Both the position numbers and the translations under genes were made by a program. Source: Nocardia macrotermitis (GTDB lineage Bacteria; Actinomycetota; Actinomycetes; Mycobacteriales; Mycobacteriaceae). Taken from it: a DNA stretch of 64,000 bases. The stretch covers positions 62,001 to 126,000 of the forward strand of contig NZ_WEGK01000004.1 in assembly GCF_009604405.1 (NCBI RefSeq). Reading direction: 5' to 3'. Each line of letters begins with the position of its first letter. Positions within the stretch are counted from its first letter, which is position 1. Below, piece by piece: positions 37,120 through 47,062 of this stretch. Below the pieces are notes generated by a model. The model was given only the letters and a program-made list of their open reading frames with translations, had not been told where the DNA came from and did no database searches.

Positions 37120-37625
37120 GAAGTAGCCCGTCCCCTTCGCTGGCCGGAGCTGGTGCCGGCGTGCCCTTCGTCGCGACCCACCACGCGTTCGGCCAGGGAC
37201 TGCGACAGCGGTTCGACCGCCTCCCGCAGTTCCGCGGCGACCTGGTCGGCCTCGGCCCGCAGTTGCGCCGCGGACTCCGCGACGATGTTGTCCGCCTCCT
37301 GCTGCGCTTCACCACGCAGCTGTTCGAGGATGGTGCGCCCTTCGGCACGCGCCTCGTTGCGGATATCGGCGGCCTCGGCGCGCGCCTTCTCGAGTGCGGA
37401 CTCGTATCTGGCCTGTGCCTCGGCGAACGTTTCCTTGGCCTCTTTGTTGTTCGCCGAGGTCTGATCGACCCGCTCTTCGCGTTCCGTCAGGACCTTGCGG
37501 ATCGGCGGAACGACGAAGAACCAGATGACTCCGAGCACGATCAGGAAGATCAGCAGCTCGGCGAAGAAGGTTCCGTTGGGAATGAGGAAGTTCCCAGCGG
37601 CCTCCACATCGGTTCGCGGAGACAT
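37116..37625 (-). CDS. atpF: ATP synthase F0 subunit b
   Basis: A 169-aa peripheral-stalk subunit. NFLIPNGTFFAELLIFLIVLGVIWFFVVPP is the membrane anchor and matches mycobacterial AtpF closely; a charged coiled coil follows to the end. The GTG/ATG-type start lies just after atpE, 6 bp downstream of its stop. The last 15 residues (AGTSSGQRRGRATS) are weakly conserved because the gene runs into the atpH ribosome-binding region. Confidence 0.95.
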   Translation of the reverse strand: MSPRTDVEAAGNFLIPNGTFFAELLIFLIVLGVIWFFVVPPIRKVLTEREERVDQTSANNKEAKETFAEAQARYESALEKARAEAADIRNEARAEGRTILEQLRGEAQQEADNIVAESAAQLRAEADQVAAELREAVEPLSQSLAERVVGRDEGHAGTSSGQRRGRATS

Positions 37626-37631
37626 CTCGTA

Positions 37632-37934
<303 letters not shown>

Positions 37935-38729
37935 TCAGTGGTTTTCGTGCTCCAGCGCCATCGACTGGCTGAAGTAGAGTACGGTCAGCAGCGAGAAAAT
38001 GAACGCCTGAATCGCCCCGACGAACAGATCGAACATCTTCCAGATCGCGTTGGGGCCCCAGCTGATCCACACCGGGAACAGCGTGATCACGGCGATCATC
38101 ACACCGCCGGCGAACATGTTGCCGAAGAGTCGCAGCGAGAGCGACAGCGGCTTGGCGATCTCCTCGATGATGTTGATCAACACCATCGGACCCCATCCGG
38201 TGTGCCCCTTCAGCAGCGCCTTGAAATGCCCGCCCACACCACGTCGGGCGATGCCCGCGCCCTGATAGAAGACGAACACGAAAAGCGCCAGGGCATAGAC
38301 GAAGTTGACGTCCGAGGCCGGTGGCGACACCAGCTCACCCTCGCCGTACTGGACCGGCAGCACCGAGAGCCAGTTGGACAGCAGGATGAAGGTGAACAGC
38401 GTGACCGCCAGCGGCAGCACGAACGGCGCGACCCGCAGGCCGATCGCCGACTCCACCTGATCGCGCATCTGCACGGTGATGGCCTCGAAGAACAGCTGAA
38501 CCCCGTTGGGCACACCGGAAGTCAGCTTGATGCGCAGGAAGATCGCCAGCACAATCACGATGAGGGCGGCGACCGACGTCGAGACGATGGTGTCGACGTT
38601 GAAGTCCATGCCCCAGAAGTGGGCAACGGCGTGTTCGCCGACCTTGATCTTGGCGCCGGAATCAGCGAGCGAGAGTTCGGACCGGGCGATCGAACTCGGA
38701 ATACCGGTCAACGAGGCGTGGATCGTCAT
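37935..38729 (-). CDS. atpB: ATP synthase F0 subunit a
   Basis: A 264-aa membrane protein forming the proton half-channels. The essential Arg lies at about residue 200 in [14 protein letters not shown], and SGVPNGVQ and [14 protein letters not shown] match the mycobacterial protein. The start at 38729 gives an ATGA overlap with atpI. All usual membrane helices are present, with no sign of decay. Confidence 0.97.
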   Translation of the reverse strand: MTIHASLTGIPSSIARSELSLADSGAKIKVGEHAVAHFWGMDFNVDTIVSTSVAALIVIVLAIFLRIKLTSGVPNGVQLFFEAITVQMRDQVESAIGLRVAPFVLPLAVTLFTFILLSNWLSVLPVQYGEGELVSPPASDVNFVYALALFVFVFYQGAGIARRGVGGHFKALLKGHTGWGPMVLINIIEEIAKPLSLSLRLFGNMFAGGVMIAVITLFPVWISWGPNAIWKMFDLFVGAIQAFIFSLLTVLYFSQSMALEHENH

Positions 38730-39106
38730 GACAGCTGGCGCATCGCTTTCCACTCGGGCAGGACGGTATGAAGAACCAGAATGACCTGAAAGAGGGCCAG
38801 CCCGAAGAAAACTCCGATGCCGTTGGGCCGGGCCAGAAAAGCCACCAAAACGGACAAACCGGTCAATCCGAACAAACGGACCGCGGTCGACAGCAGCAAT
38901 CCCTGCTTACTCGGTGTCTCCGAACGAATCTGGCGGGTGATGAACTTCCAGGTGAGCTGAGCGTTGAGCCAACCCAGCCCGAGTCCGATGCAGATGAATG
39001 TGCCCAGCAACAACCGATCGAGCGGACCCGCTATCACCAGAGCCAGTACGCCGAACGCGGTCGCAACATAGGCCGCGCGGCGTATCCGGAGTCTGTCCAC
39101 ATTCAC
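38726..39106 (-). CDS. atpI: ATP synthase assembly protein I
   Basis: A 126-aa protein with four membrane helices and a long basic loop ([16 protein letters not shown]), matching the AtpI-like gene that opens mycobacterial atp operons (Rv1303 position). AtpI helps c-ring assembly in other bacteria. It is first of five overlapping or closely spaced genes. In mycobacteria the gene upstream is the WecA-like transferase rfe; here it is a gene-free stretch and then a glycosyltransferase. Confidence 0.88.
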   Translation of the reverse strand: MNVDRLRIRRAAYVATAFGVLALVIAGPLDRLLLGTFICIGLGLGWLNAQLTWKFITRQIRSETPSKQGLLLSTAVRLFGLTGLSVLVAFLARPNGIGVFFGLALFQVILVLHTVLPEWKAMRQLS

Positions 39107-39727
39107 TGTGACACCGCCTCGCCGGTCGTCCCACCTCGTAGTGGGTCATGATTGTCCGTCAGCTTACACATACTCAACGACGTTGCGTAGCAACAATTTT
39201 GATCTTCACACAGATGACCTTGATATGTCTCGGAAATGCCTCCGAAACGCGCCGCAACAGTTCCTCAGCAACCTGCCAGCTAATGGGATAAAAGCCCCAT
39301 ATCCGGCGAATCGACGGTGACACAAGGCTATCCGGCGTCGGCCTGGCAAAACCGCCGCCACGCCATTATGGGCAAGGGATTTTCGGCGGAATGTCGCAAT
39401 ACAAACTTGAGGTTCGGGCCGACTCCGAGCTTCGCCGAACCGGATTCAGCCATTACATCGGCCGCCGACATCGGTCCCTTGCGCAGGTTTGCCGGAGGGT
39501 GGGAGGATAGCGGCGTATCGCTTGGAAAACGGTTTAATACCTGGGCGTGTTTCCTGAACAAGAGCTACATTCCGCCGGTTCAATTCGGACATTCTCGTAA
39601 GATTTTCGGACACATGATTAGCCAGATGGATGCTGGGTATGCATCACGCTGGGATCACGCCCGAGGCGGGCGATGCCCATCCGATGTTCCGATTGGTCGC
39701 AGCTTCACACGTTGAGGAGGCAGTACC
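39107..39727. other. 621-bp gene-free, AT-richer divergent region
   Basis: It separates the F0 operon from the glycosyltransferase on the other strand and is clearly richer in A/T than the coding DNA around it. Short frames (for example 39317-39715 plus) have unusual composition and no family resemblance. A small inverted repeat GTTGC-GTA-GCAAC lies near 39183-39195. It should contain both promoters. Confidence 0.5.
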
Positions 39728-40909
39728 ATGAGTTCCCTCCCGTCCGATGCCGATGCCGATGCCGATGCACGCATTGTGGGATTCCGAAAGTCCGCCGCGC
39801 CGCTCGATGTCGTCATGGTCGCACCACCGTATTTCGAGGTCCCGCCGTCGGGTTACGGCGGCGTCGAGGCGGTCGTCGCGCAGCTCACGGACGCACTGAC
39901 CGCGCGCGGACACCGCGTCACCCTGCTCGGGGCGGGGCGGTCGGGCACCACCGCGCGGTTCGTCAAGGTCTGGGACGACATCCTCGCCGAACGTCTCGGC
40001 GATCCCTTCCCGGAAGTACTGCACGCGTTGAAGGTCCGGCGCATCGTCACCGAACTGGCGCGCACCGAACGCATCGACATCGTGCACGACCACACCTTCG
40101 CCGGACCGCTGAACGCGCCGATGTACGCCTCGCTCGGCATCCCGACCGTGGTGACCGTGCACGGCCCGGTCGACGGTGAACCGCAGGACTACTACCGGGC
40201 CCTCGGCGACACCGCCCAGCTGATCGCGATCAGCGACCGGCAGCGGTCCCTGGCGCCGAACCTGAACTGGATCGGCCGGGTGCACAACGCGGTCCGGCCC
40301 ATCGAGTGGCCGCTACAGATCAAGAAGCAGAACTTCGCCCTGTTCCTGGGCCGCTACGCCCCGTACAAGGGTCCGGATCTGGCGTTGCGGGCGGCGCACG
40401 CGGCGAATATTCCCCTGGTGCTCGCGGCGAAGATGAACGAACCGCCCGAGCGGGAGTACTTCAACTCCGCGGTGCGGCCGCTGCTGACCGAGCGGGACTG
40501 TGTGTTCGGCGAGGCCGACGCGGTGGCCAAGCGGCTGCTGCTGTCCTCGGCGCGGTGTCTGCTGTTCCCGATCCGCTGGGAGGAGCCGTTCGGGATCGTG
40601 ATGATCGAGGCGATGGCCTGCGGCACACCGGTTGTCGCGCTGCGCGGCGGCGCGGTCGAGGAGGTCGTCGAGGACGGGGTCACCGGCATCATCTGTGACG
40701 ACCCGGCGGAGTTGCCCGCAGCCATCGCCGAGGTGGGCCGCATCGATCCGGTCGCCTGCCGACGCCGGGTGATGGAGCGGTTCTCGGTGGACGGGCTCGG
40801 GGCCGGATACGAGGCCGCCTACTACATGGCGCTGGAATCTCGTCCGGCGCCGCAGCTTCCGTCCGTGCCGCAGCTGAGTCGGGCGATGTCCTTCGCCGCG
40901 AATCACTGA
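39728..40909 (+). CDS. Glycosyltransferase, GT4 family
   Basis: A 393-aa GT-B enzyme. The N-terminal domain has PPSGYGGVEAVVAQL, the Gly-rich acceptor-side loop. The C-terminal domain has FALFLGRYAPYKGPDLALRA and EEPFGIVMIEAMACGTPVVA, the donor-binding Glu pair of family 4. A strong RBS (GAGGAGG) precedes the ATG. Residues 7-13 are an Asp-Ala run encoded by a GATGCC hexamer repeat. It stands alone between divergent and convergent neighbours, so the glycan is unknown. Confidence 0.9.
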   Translation: MSSLPSDADADADARIVGFRKSAAPLDVVMVAPPYFEVPPSGYGGVEAVVAQLTDALTARGHRVTLLGAGRSGTTARFVKVWDDILAERLGDPFPEVLHALKVRRIVTELARTERIDIVHDHTFAGPLNAPMYASLGIPTVVTVHGPVDGEPQDYYRALGDTAQLIAISDRQRSLAPNLNWIGRVHNAVRPIEWPLQIKKQNFALFLGRYAPYKGPDLALRAAHAANIPLVLAAKMNEPPEREYFNSAVRPLLTERDCVFGEADAVAKRLLLSSARCLLFPIRWEEPFGIVMIEAMACGTPVVALRGGAVEEVVEDGVTGIICDDPAELPAAIAEVGRIDPVACRRRVMERFSVDGLGAGYEAAYYMALESRPAPQLPSVPQLSRAMSFAANH

Positions 40910-40920
40910 TCCACGCCGCC

Positions 40921-40947
40921 GACCCGGTTCGATGCCCGACCCGGGTC
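40921..40947. terminator. Short convergent hairpin
   Basis: GACCCGG (40921-40927) pairs with CCGGGTC (40941-40947) between the converging glycosyltransferase and MarR genes; the arm touches the MarR stop codon. It could serve both strands. Confidence 0.4.
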
Positions 40948-41467
40948 AGTAGTCGACGCTGCCCAGCTGCCCCTCGAGTTGCAGCAGGAGATCGCCCAGG
41001 ATGCGGGCGAGTTCGTCCTGCTCGTCGTCCGGCAGCCGGGACAGCAGCGACTGTTCGTAGGAAAGCTGTTGCGGGAAGAGCTGATCGATCAGCTCCCGGC
41101 CCGCATCGGTGAGCGCGAGATGGGCCACGCGACGATCGCGCTCATCGATGCGACGATCGACCAGGCCCCGCTTCTCCAGTCCCCGTACCCGTTTGGTGAC
41201 CGCAGCGGGCGAGGCGAAGGTCTCGCGGGCCAGGCGGCCGGGTGTCAGCTCGCCGCCGATGCGGCGCAGCGCGGTCAGTATCTCGAATTCGGGGCGGCTC
41301 AACTCGGCCGTGCCCAGCGGGGCGTCGGCGACCCGTTGCAGCAGCGCCGCACAGCGATTGAGCCGGCCCAGTACCGCGATCGGGCCGAAGTTCAGGTCGG
41401 GACGGACGACCTCCCACTGTCGCAGTACGCCCGCCACCGCGTCCTCGGCCCGCGCTCCCTCGCTCAT
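40946..41467 (-). CDS. MarR-family transcriptional regulator
   Basis: A 173-aa winged-helix repressor. Helix-turn-helix TPGRLARETFASPAAVTKRVRGLEKRG and wing VDRRIDERDRRVAHLALTDAG are the MarR signatures. The ATG at 41467 overlaps the upstream FUSC stop (ATGA), so regulator and transporter are co-translated. A repressor of its own operon responding to an aromatic or toxic compound is the usual arrangement. Confidence 0.92.
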   Translation of the reverse strand: MSEGARAEDAVAGVLRQWEVVRPDLNFGPIAVLGRLNRCAALLQRVADAPLGTAELSRPEFEILTALRRIGGELTPGRLARETFASPAAVTKRVRGLEKRGLVDRRIDERDRRVAHLALTDAGRELIDQLFPQQLSYEQSLLSRLPDDEQDELARILGDLLLQLEGQLGSVDY

Positions 41468-43239
41468 CGGGCGGCCACCGGCAGCCGGACCGGAAGTTGT
41501 GCCAGCATTTGATGTCCCGCGCGTTCGGAGGCGACGATCCGCTCCTCGGGCAACTCGGTGCTCCACCACTCCCCCGCCGCAATATCGGCGGACTCGCGCA
41601 CCTCCACCAGCGCGGCCTTGAGCCGACGGCGGACATCGTTGTCGGCGCGGCCCGTCCGCAGCGCCTCGCGGGCCCGGGCGAGCACCGCGTCCAGCTCGCG
41701 CAGGGCCAGCCCGACCCGATCGAAGGCGCGCTTGTTGGGGACGGCGAAACAGATCAGCACGGCCACGGCCGCACCCACGCAGGTGTCGAGCCAGCGGTCC
41801 AGCGCCAGATGCCCGGCGGGCTGCACTCCGGCGAACTCGACCATCACCAGCGCCATCGGCGTGATGAATACCGATGCCACCCAATAGTTCCGGGAGATCG
41901 TCGCCTCGACGATCAGCTGACAGGTGAGCGCCACCACGACCAGCGCCACCGGATGCGCGGTCAGCGGGACCAGGGCGGTGAACAGCCCGACCCCGATCAG
42001 ATTGCCCACCAGCCGCTGCACCGTGCGATGCCAGGACAGCGCGGTGTTCGCGACGATCAGCACCGCGGCCGTCATGACCGCCCAGTAGGGCCGGTTCACA
42101 CCCAGGGCGATCGACACCAGTCCGGCCGCCGCTGCGCCCACCGCGACCCGCAGCGCGAGTTGGAATCCGGGCGAACTGGGCCGGAAGGCCCGCAGGACCC
42201 GCTGCACTCCGCTCGGCGCGGCTGCCACATCGCGCTGCATCGCGATGCCGCGGATCTGGTCCTGCTCGTCGATCAGGAAGTCGACCTCGGGCACCCGATG
42301 TCCGCCGCGCAGTACCTGCGCCCACTCGGTGAGCCGATCGGCCGCGGCCGCACGATCGAGCGGATCGGGCTCGCCGAAAGACGCGGCGGCGGTGGGCAAT
42401 ACGGGACGATCCGGAGCCGAAGGATCGGATTGTGCTGCGGCGGCCAGGGATTCGGCGCGCACCAGCAGGCGGCTCAGCCCGGCGCTCTCGGCGATCCGCC
42501 GCGGGGTGTCGCCGGGAATCAGCCGGACGGTGTGCCAGGCGGTATGACTCGCGGCCGCGACGTCGTACCGGGCGCGGGCCACGGCGGGGTCGCCCGCGGG
42601 CAGCCGCACCAGCCGCGCGGTGGCGGCGAGCGCCCGGGCGACGGCGAGCCGCTCCGGGGCGTGCGGCCGCACCAGCGCGGGAGCCATGCAGACCACCCAG
42701 GCCAGCACCCCACCGGCCAGCACGAGTTCGAGATGCGCGGGCACCTCGGCCAGCCGCACCGGCAGGAATCCGGCGGCGGAGATGATGAAGGTGAAGATGA
42801 CATTGCCGGGCGGGCCGATCCGGGCGGCATCGCAGACCAGCTTGCAGACGCCCGCCAGCAGCGCGAGCACCAACACTCGCACCACGGCCGAATCGGTCAG
42901 GCCCGCGGTGGTCAGCGCGACGCCGACGCCCGCAACCATCCCGAACACCACCCACCCGAGCGCACGGGCCCGCGCGGCATAGGGCAGCCCGTGCCCGTAG
43001 AGCGCGCAGAGCCCGCCGGCGCAGGTATAGAAGGCCAGCGGCAGATGCCCGGTGGCGACCAGCACCACCTCGGGCACCCCGAGCGCGATCAGCCCGCAGA
43101 CCGCGGACCGCCGCCAGGTATCGGCGACCGGACGCATCCGGAACGCACCGCGCAGCGAGAGCACCTGCCCCGCACGCCACAGCGTCCGGGCCGAGCGATC
43201 GACCGGGCGCAGGTGCATGTGGGGTGGCGGTAGGAACAT
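41464..43239 (-). CDS. FUSC-family inner-membrane protein
   Basis: A 591-aa membrane protein with two hydrophobic blocks of about six helices each, separated by a cytoplasmic region near 190-355. The second block has VNRPYWAVMTAAVLIVANT, typical of the fusaric acid resistance/FUSC group, and RLVGNLIGVGL. Members export aromatic acids or other toxic compounds. It is coupled to a MarR regulator by a 4-nt overlap. The first residues (MFLPPPHMHL) lack a signal peptide. Confidence 0.88.
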   Translation of the reverse strand: MFLPPPHMHLRPVDRSARTLWRAGQVLSLRGAFRMRPVADTWRRSAVCGLIALGVPEVVLVATGHLPLAFYTCAGGLCALYGHGLPYAARARALGWVVFGMVAGVGVALTTAGLTDSAVVRVLVLALLAGVCKLVCDAARIGPPGNVIFTFIISAAGFLPVRLAEVPAHLELVLAGGVLAWVVCMAPALVRPHAPERLAVARALAATARLVRLPAGDPAVARARYDVAAASHTAWHTVRLIPGDTPRRIAESAGLSRLLVRAESLAAAAQSDPSAPDRPVLPTAAASFGEPDPLDRAAAADRLTEWAQVLRGGHRVPEVDFLIDEQDQIRGIAMQRDVAAAPSGVQRVLRAFRPSSPGFQLALRVAVGAAAAGLVSIALGVNRPYWAVMTAAVLIVANTALSWHRTVQRLVGNLIGVGLFTALVPLTAHPVALVVVALTCQLIVEATISRNYWVASVFITPMALVMVEFAGVQPAGHLALDRWLDTCVGAAVAVLICFAVPNKRAFDRVGLALRELDAVLARAREALRTGRADNDVRRRLKAALVEVRESADIAAGEWWSTELPEERIVASERAGHQMLAQLPVRLPVAAR

Positions 43240-43592
43240 ACGAGAAGCTTAGCAGATGTTTTACTTGGAAAATATCCCTCTGTGCGGCGTCTCACCCTTC
43301 GTGTCCGCAGCGAGACCTGGGGACGCTACAGTCTCCGGGACGAGTTCGACGGCCCCGATGATTGCGGCGACCGGCCTCCCCGGACATTTCCCGGCGCGAG
43401 TTCCGGAATTCAGGGCTGCCGCGAAATAACTCGTTATTCAACTATTCCGATGACCGATCGATCGGCTCGTGACAGAGTTCCGCGAAACGTCGTCATCAAT
43501 TGTGAACTATGATGGTTTCTGACTAATCGGAACCTCACTTTCCGGCCGATCCGATCGGCCGGAAAATCACGATCCGCGCATGAATAATAACG
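43240..43592. other. 353-bp gene-free region
   Basis: No gene is supported. It contains the FUSC promoter side and the hairpin at 43539-43565. The central part (43420-43530) is noticeably AT-rich. Confidence 0.5.
43539..43565 (-). terminator. 12-bp stem hairpin after the AraC gene
   Basis: TTTCCGGCCGAT and ATCGGCCGGAAA are perfect arms around CCG, 28 bp beyond the AraC-type regulator stop. A-rich on one side and T-rich on the other, it fits a terminator; as a palindrome it could also be an operator. Confidence 0.55.
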
Positions 43593-44633
43593 TTATGTGC
43601 GACGCGTCAGAGACTGCCGGAACGCCCGCGGCGACATACCGCGCCAACGAGTGAACGCATGCGTGAAGTTCGCGGTTTCGGCGTAACCGAGCAGCCGGGC
43701 GACCTCCTCCACACTCGACCCGCCGCGCAGCAACTCCGCTGCCCGGCTCTCGCGCACATTGTTCAGCAGCCCCCGGAACGTGGACCCCTCCGCGGCGAGC
43801 TGGCGACGCAGCGTGCGCGCGGTGATGTGCAGTTCCGAGGCGACCTCGGCCATCGTGGGCACCACGCCCGAATCCCGCAGCAGGCGGTCACACACCGCCG
43901 AGGTCAGCCCGCGACCGGTGCCGACCAGTTGCCGCAGCGCCTCCCCGAGTTGCCGCTCCACCATCGCCGCAGTCTGCGCGTCGGCCTGCGGCATGGGCTG
44001 CCGCAGGAACGTCCGCGGAATAGCGATACTGTTGCGGACCTGCGCGGATACCTTCGGGCAGCGATCGAACGGCCATGCCGTCGCCACCTCCCCGACCCGC
44101 TCGGGCGAGCCGGTCAGGCCGATCTCGATCGCCGGTATGTCGACCCCCAGCACCTGTCCGGCGACGAAGATCAGCGTGACGTCCCGCTCCACGAAGAAGG
44201 CCCGCACATCCTCGGGAATCGACTGGCCGTCGACGACGACCACGACCTCGTCCGCCCTCTCCTCCAGCGAGTACCGCGCGAGCACCGGAACCAGCTCCTG
44301 ATACCGGATCGCGACGTTGAGCACCGCACCGGCGGTCGCGCTGGCCAATGCCGCCAGACCCGTCAGCCCGGCCTTGCCGAGCGTGGCGTGCCGCGCGGTC
44401 TCCACCCCGAGGCCGGGCCGATCCCCCAGCGCGCCCAGCAGGTTCCGCGCGACGTCGAATTCCTGATCCACCCAGAATTGGGCAAACTCGTCTGCCAGAT
44501 TCTCGGCGGTAATTCCTGTGCGACGTAATAACGTGGCGTCATCCAGTCCGTGCGCATGCCCAACCGCAATCATCATTCGCACACTGGCACTACTGCGCGG
44601 GAGTGCGCCGAAAGGGTTTCCGATGGGGATCAC
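43593..44633 (-). CDS. AraC-family transcriptional regulator
   Basis: A 346-aa regulator of the OruR/ArgR-like subgroup: an N-terminal arabinose-binding-like domain (about 10-200) and a C-terminal double HTH with ASELHITARTLRRQLAAEG and LLGYAETANFTHAFTRWRGMSPRAFRQ, the AraC signature. No signal or membrane segment. It is not adjacent to an obvious target; nearest genes are the small Cys protein and the FUSC operon. Confidence 0.92.
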   Translation of the reverse strand: MIPIGNPFGALPRSSASVRMMIAVGHAHGLDDATLLRRTGITAENLADEFAQFWVDQEFDVARNLLGALGDRPGLGVETARHATLGKAGLTGLAALASATAGAVLNVAIRYQELVPVLARYSLEERADEVVVVVDGQSIPEDVRAFFVERDVTLIFVAGQVLGVDIPAIEIGLTGSPERVGEVATAWPFDRCPKVSAQVRNSIAIPRTFLRQPMPQADAQTAAMVERQLGEALRQLVGTGRGLTSAVCDRLLRDSGVVPTMAEVASELHITARTLRRQLAAEGSTFRGLLNNVRESRAAELLRGGSSVEEVARLLGYAETANFTHAFTRWRGMSPRAFRQSLTRRT

Positions 44634-44748
44634 CGTCCGAAATTACCAACATTCGGTCCCCTCGTCACATTCTTCCGCCTGAAAGATGCTTCTAGTCTCA
44701 TTTCAGGGCGGCGTCATACCCGACGTCTATGAGGAAGGGTAGGGGATC

Positions 44749-44925
44749 GTGGACAGGTTCAGTACGTGCTGGGTCGAGCCCATCGGGCTCACTGCCGAAC
44801 GGGCACACTCCATCATGCAGATGCATCTGAACTGCAGAACCGACGAGTGCCCCCGCCGTCGGGCCGCGGTGCGCACCCTCATCTCGGTCGGGCATCTCGT
44901 CCCCGACTCGTCTCGGGTGCACTGA
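44749..44925 (+). CDS. Small conserved-looking protein, 58 aa, three Cys
   Basis: GTG-initiated frame with a GAGGAAGGGTAGGGG purine-rich RBS. The product MDRFSTCWVEPIGL...HLNCRTDEC...GHLVPDSSRVH carries Cys at 7, 29 and 34 and a basic PRRR stretch, and resembles small proteins I recall from Nocardia and Rhodococcus. No function is assigned; the Cys spacing could bind metal. It is the only gene supported between the AraC regulator and the aldose epimerase. Confidence 0.6.
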   Translation: MDRFSTCWVEPIGLTAERAHSIMQMHLNCRTDECPRRRAAVRTLISVGHLVPDSSRVH

Positions 44926-44988
44926 CCCCCACCCGAGCGAGAGTCGATCCCTCGATCCGTCACGTGACGACTGTTCCGGCTGAACCCC

Positions 44989-45819
44989 CTAGGCCGGACC
45001 CCGCCAGGACCAGGACATCTCAGCGGTCAGCGGTGTGTCGGGCGTGACGATCGACGGGTCGGTGTTGAGCCCGTTCGGCGGGCCGGACTGTGGTTCGACA
45101 CAGATGGTGTCGGCCGGTTCGTCGTAGACGACCACCCAGCGCAGCGGGCTGCGCACGGTCAGTTCCACTGCGCCGGGCCACCGCAGCGTGACCGATACCC
45201 CGTCGGGCATGCCGAAGCAGTCGTCCCACGGGCGAGGCTTCGGCGCGATCCGGTTGCCGTCCGGCAGGTAGTCCGCGCCCCGCTCCTCCTGCCAGGCCGG
45301 GGCGAAGTCGATCTCGACGGGTGCGGCATCGGTGCCGAGGCGGCGTTCGAACCACGGATGCCAACCGACCTGTGCGGGAAAGGGATCCGCGGCCGCCTCG
45401 ACCGTCATCCCGAAGACGGCGGTGCCCGCGCGCAGTTCGAAGGATTGCGTGACCCGGCCCGGAAACGGCCAGGGCTCCCGAAGATCCTGGGCGAGAACGA
45501 GTTCGCTGTCCGTATGCTGAACCACCTGCCAGGGCTGGTCCCGGACCGTGCCGTGGATGGCGTGCGGCTCGGCATTGCGGGGCAGTTGATACCGCTGCCC
45601 GGCGAAATCGAGGACGCCCGCGCGCATCCGGCCGCACCACGGGGCCATCGGGAAACAGCCGAAACGCGGGCCGACGTGCAGCAGATCGTGTGCGCCCACA
45701 GCGAATCGGGCGATCCTGCCCGTCGCGGCATCCACCGTCAGCAGCGCATCGCCCGCGGTCAGGCGCAGTTCCTCCGCGGTCGCATGCGCCTGGCTCGTCA
45801 CCGGGTTGTGCTCGGCCAC
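44989..45819 (-). CDS. Aldose 1-epimerase family protein
   Basis: A 276-aa galactose-mutarotase-like beta-sandwich protein. His residues in PHAIHG and GWHPWF and the Glu in CVEPQSGPPNGLN occupy the places of the catalytic residues. It is last of the minus-strand genes of the hexuronate cluster, 87 bp after the lactonase. Mutarotation of the incoming uronic acid or related sugar to the anomer used by uronate dehydrogenase is a likely role, by context. Confidence 0.85.
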   Translation of the reverse strand: MAEHNPVTSQAHATAEELRLTAGDALLTVDAATGRIARFAVGAHDLLHVGPRFGCFPMAPWCGRMRAGVLDFAGQRYQLPRNAEPHAIHGTVRDQPWQVVQHTDSELVLAQDLREPWPFPGRVTQSFELRAGTAVFGMTVEAAADPFPAQVGWHPWFERRLGTDAAPVEIDFAPAWQEERGADYLPDGNRIAPKPRPWDDCFGMPDGVSVTLRWPGAVELTVRSPLRWVVVYDEPADTICVEPQSGPPNGLNTDPSIVTPDTPLTAEMSWSWRGPA

Positions 45820-45906
45820 CCTCGCCTCCAGATCCTCGCGCCGCCGCGCCGGGTCCGGCGGGCTGTGCCCCTCATCAGCATTGCACAGCCCGCCGACACC
45901 TCCGGC

Positions 45907-46914
45907 TCAGCGGAGTTCGACGATCTCCACCCAGTTCGGATCGCGCCCGAGCGTCTGCCGTCCACACGTGGTCAGCGCCCCGGTGTCGGGATCGATGACG
46001 TGGACGCTGATGGCATCGGACTCCTGCCCGGCGGCGAGCAGGTACCGCCCGCTCGGATCGATGTCGAATCCGCGCGGGCAGGTCTCGGTCGCGGTGTGCC
46101 CCAACGGTTTCAGCGCACCCGTCGCCGCGTCCACCCGGAATCCCGCGAGTGTGCTCGAACGTCGTTCGGACACATACAGAAAGCGGCCGTCCGGGGTGAG
46201 CCGTATCTCCGCCGCCCACGGCTCACCGCCGCCCTCGGGCATCGCCGGATACGTCCCGAGCGGTGTGAGACATCCGGTGCCGCTGTCGAATTCGTAGCCG
46301 CCGACGGTCCCGTCCAACTCGTTCACCACATAGGCCCACCGGCCGCCCGGATGGAACACCAGGTGCCGCGGCCCGGCCCCCGGCAGGGTCGGGACGTGCG
46401 GCGGGACGTTCAGGATCGGCACCCCGGTGACCTGGTCGAACAGGTATTGCAGGATGACATCGCCACCGAGCGAGGCCGCGAACAGATACCGGTTCGACGG
46501 ATCGACCAGGATCGAATGCGCGTGCGGCGGAGTCGCGAGCACGGCAGTCGGCTCGGACTCCACGATCCCGCCCGGCCCGATCGGATTCACCGAGACGACG
46601 CTGCCGGAGTAGGAGGCCGCGAACAGGAAGCGACCGGCCCGATCGGTGGACAGATAGGCCATGTTGTCCGGCAACGGGATTCGTGCCCGTTCGGTGAGTT
46701 CGCCGGTGCCCGAGGCGATCTCGTAGCACACCACCGAATACGGTTCCGAACGCAGCGAGGCGTACAGCATGCGATGGCCGGGCCCGGTGGTCAACGGCAT
46801 CACCGTGCCGCCGGTGGCCACCGTCTGCACCGGTTTCAACGCACCGTCGTCCTCGAGCCGCAGCACCGAGATCTCGGCGCTGCCCGCATTGGAGACATAG
46901 ACGATCGTGGTCAT
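45907..46914 (-). CDS. Lactonase, 6-phosphogluconolactonase-like beta-propeller
   Basis: A 335-aa seven-bladed propeller protein of the YbhE/Pgl type (PF10282-like). Blades repeat patterns such as YVSNAGSAEISVLRL, HAHSILVDPSNRYLFAASLGGD, PRHLVFHPGGRWAYVVNELDG and FLYVSERRSSTLAGFRVD. Located between the sugar transporter and the aldose epimerase in a cluster with uronate dehydrogenase, it probably opens the aldaro-lactone made by that enzyme. The phosphogluconolactone reaction cannot be excluded from sequence. Confidence 0.85.
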   Translation of the reverse strand: MTTIVYVSNAGSAEISVLRLEDDGALKPVQTVATGGTVMPLTTGPGHRMLYASLRSEPYSVVCYEIASGTGELTERARIPLPDNMAYLSTDRAGRFLFAASYSGSVVSVNPIGPGGIVESEPTAVLATPPHAHSILVDPSNRYLFAASLGGDVILQYLFDQVTGVPILNVPPHVPTLPGAGPRHLVFHPGGRWAYVVNELDGTVGGYEFDSGTGCLTPLGTYPAMPEGGGEPWAAEIRLTPDGRFLYVSERRSSTLAGFRVDAATGALKPLGHTATETCPRGFDIDPSGRYLLAAGQESDAISVHVIDPDTGALTTCGRQTLGRDPNWVEIVELR

Positions 46915-47062
46915 CCGATCACCTCACCATCGCAGCGCCGCCGCCGCGAGCGGACCACACCGGATCCGACCGCATCGCACCCGCCCGGTGCCGATCCCGC
47001 CAGCGCTGTACCGGTCGGGATCGACGTCGGGCGAATCACGGTGCGCCGCACGGTCGGTGCGC

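Noticed and set aside
39317..39715. A 132-codon plus-strand frame before the glycosyltransferase
   Set aside because: No RBS at its start, composition unlike neighbours, no recognisable domain, and it overlaps the expected promoter region.
40946..43180. A 744-codon minus-strand frame containing the MarR gene at its end
   Set aside because: Only the last 173 codons are MarR; the rest is out of frame with the FUSC protein, which has proper membrane helices.
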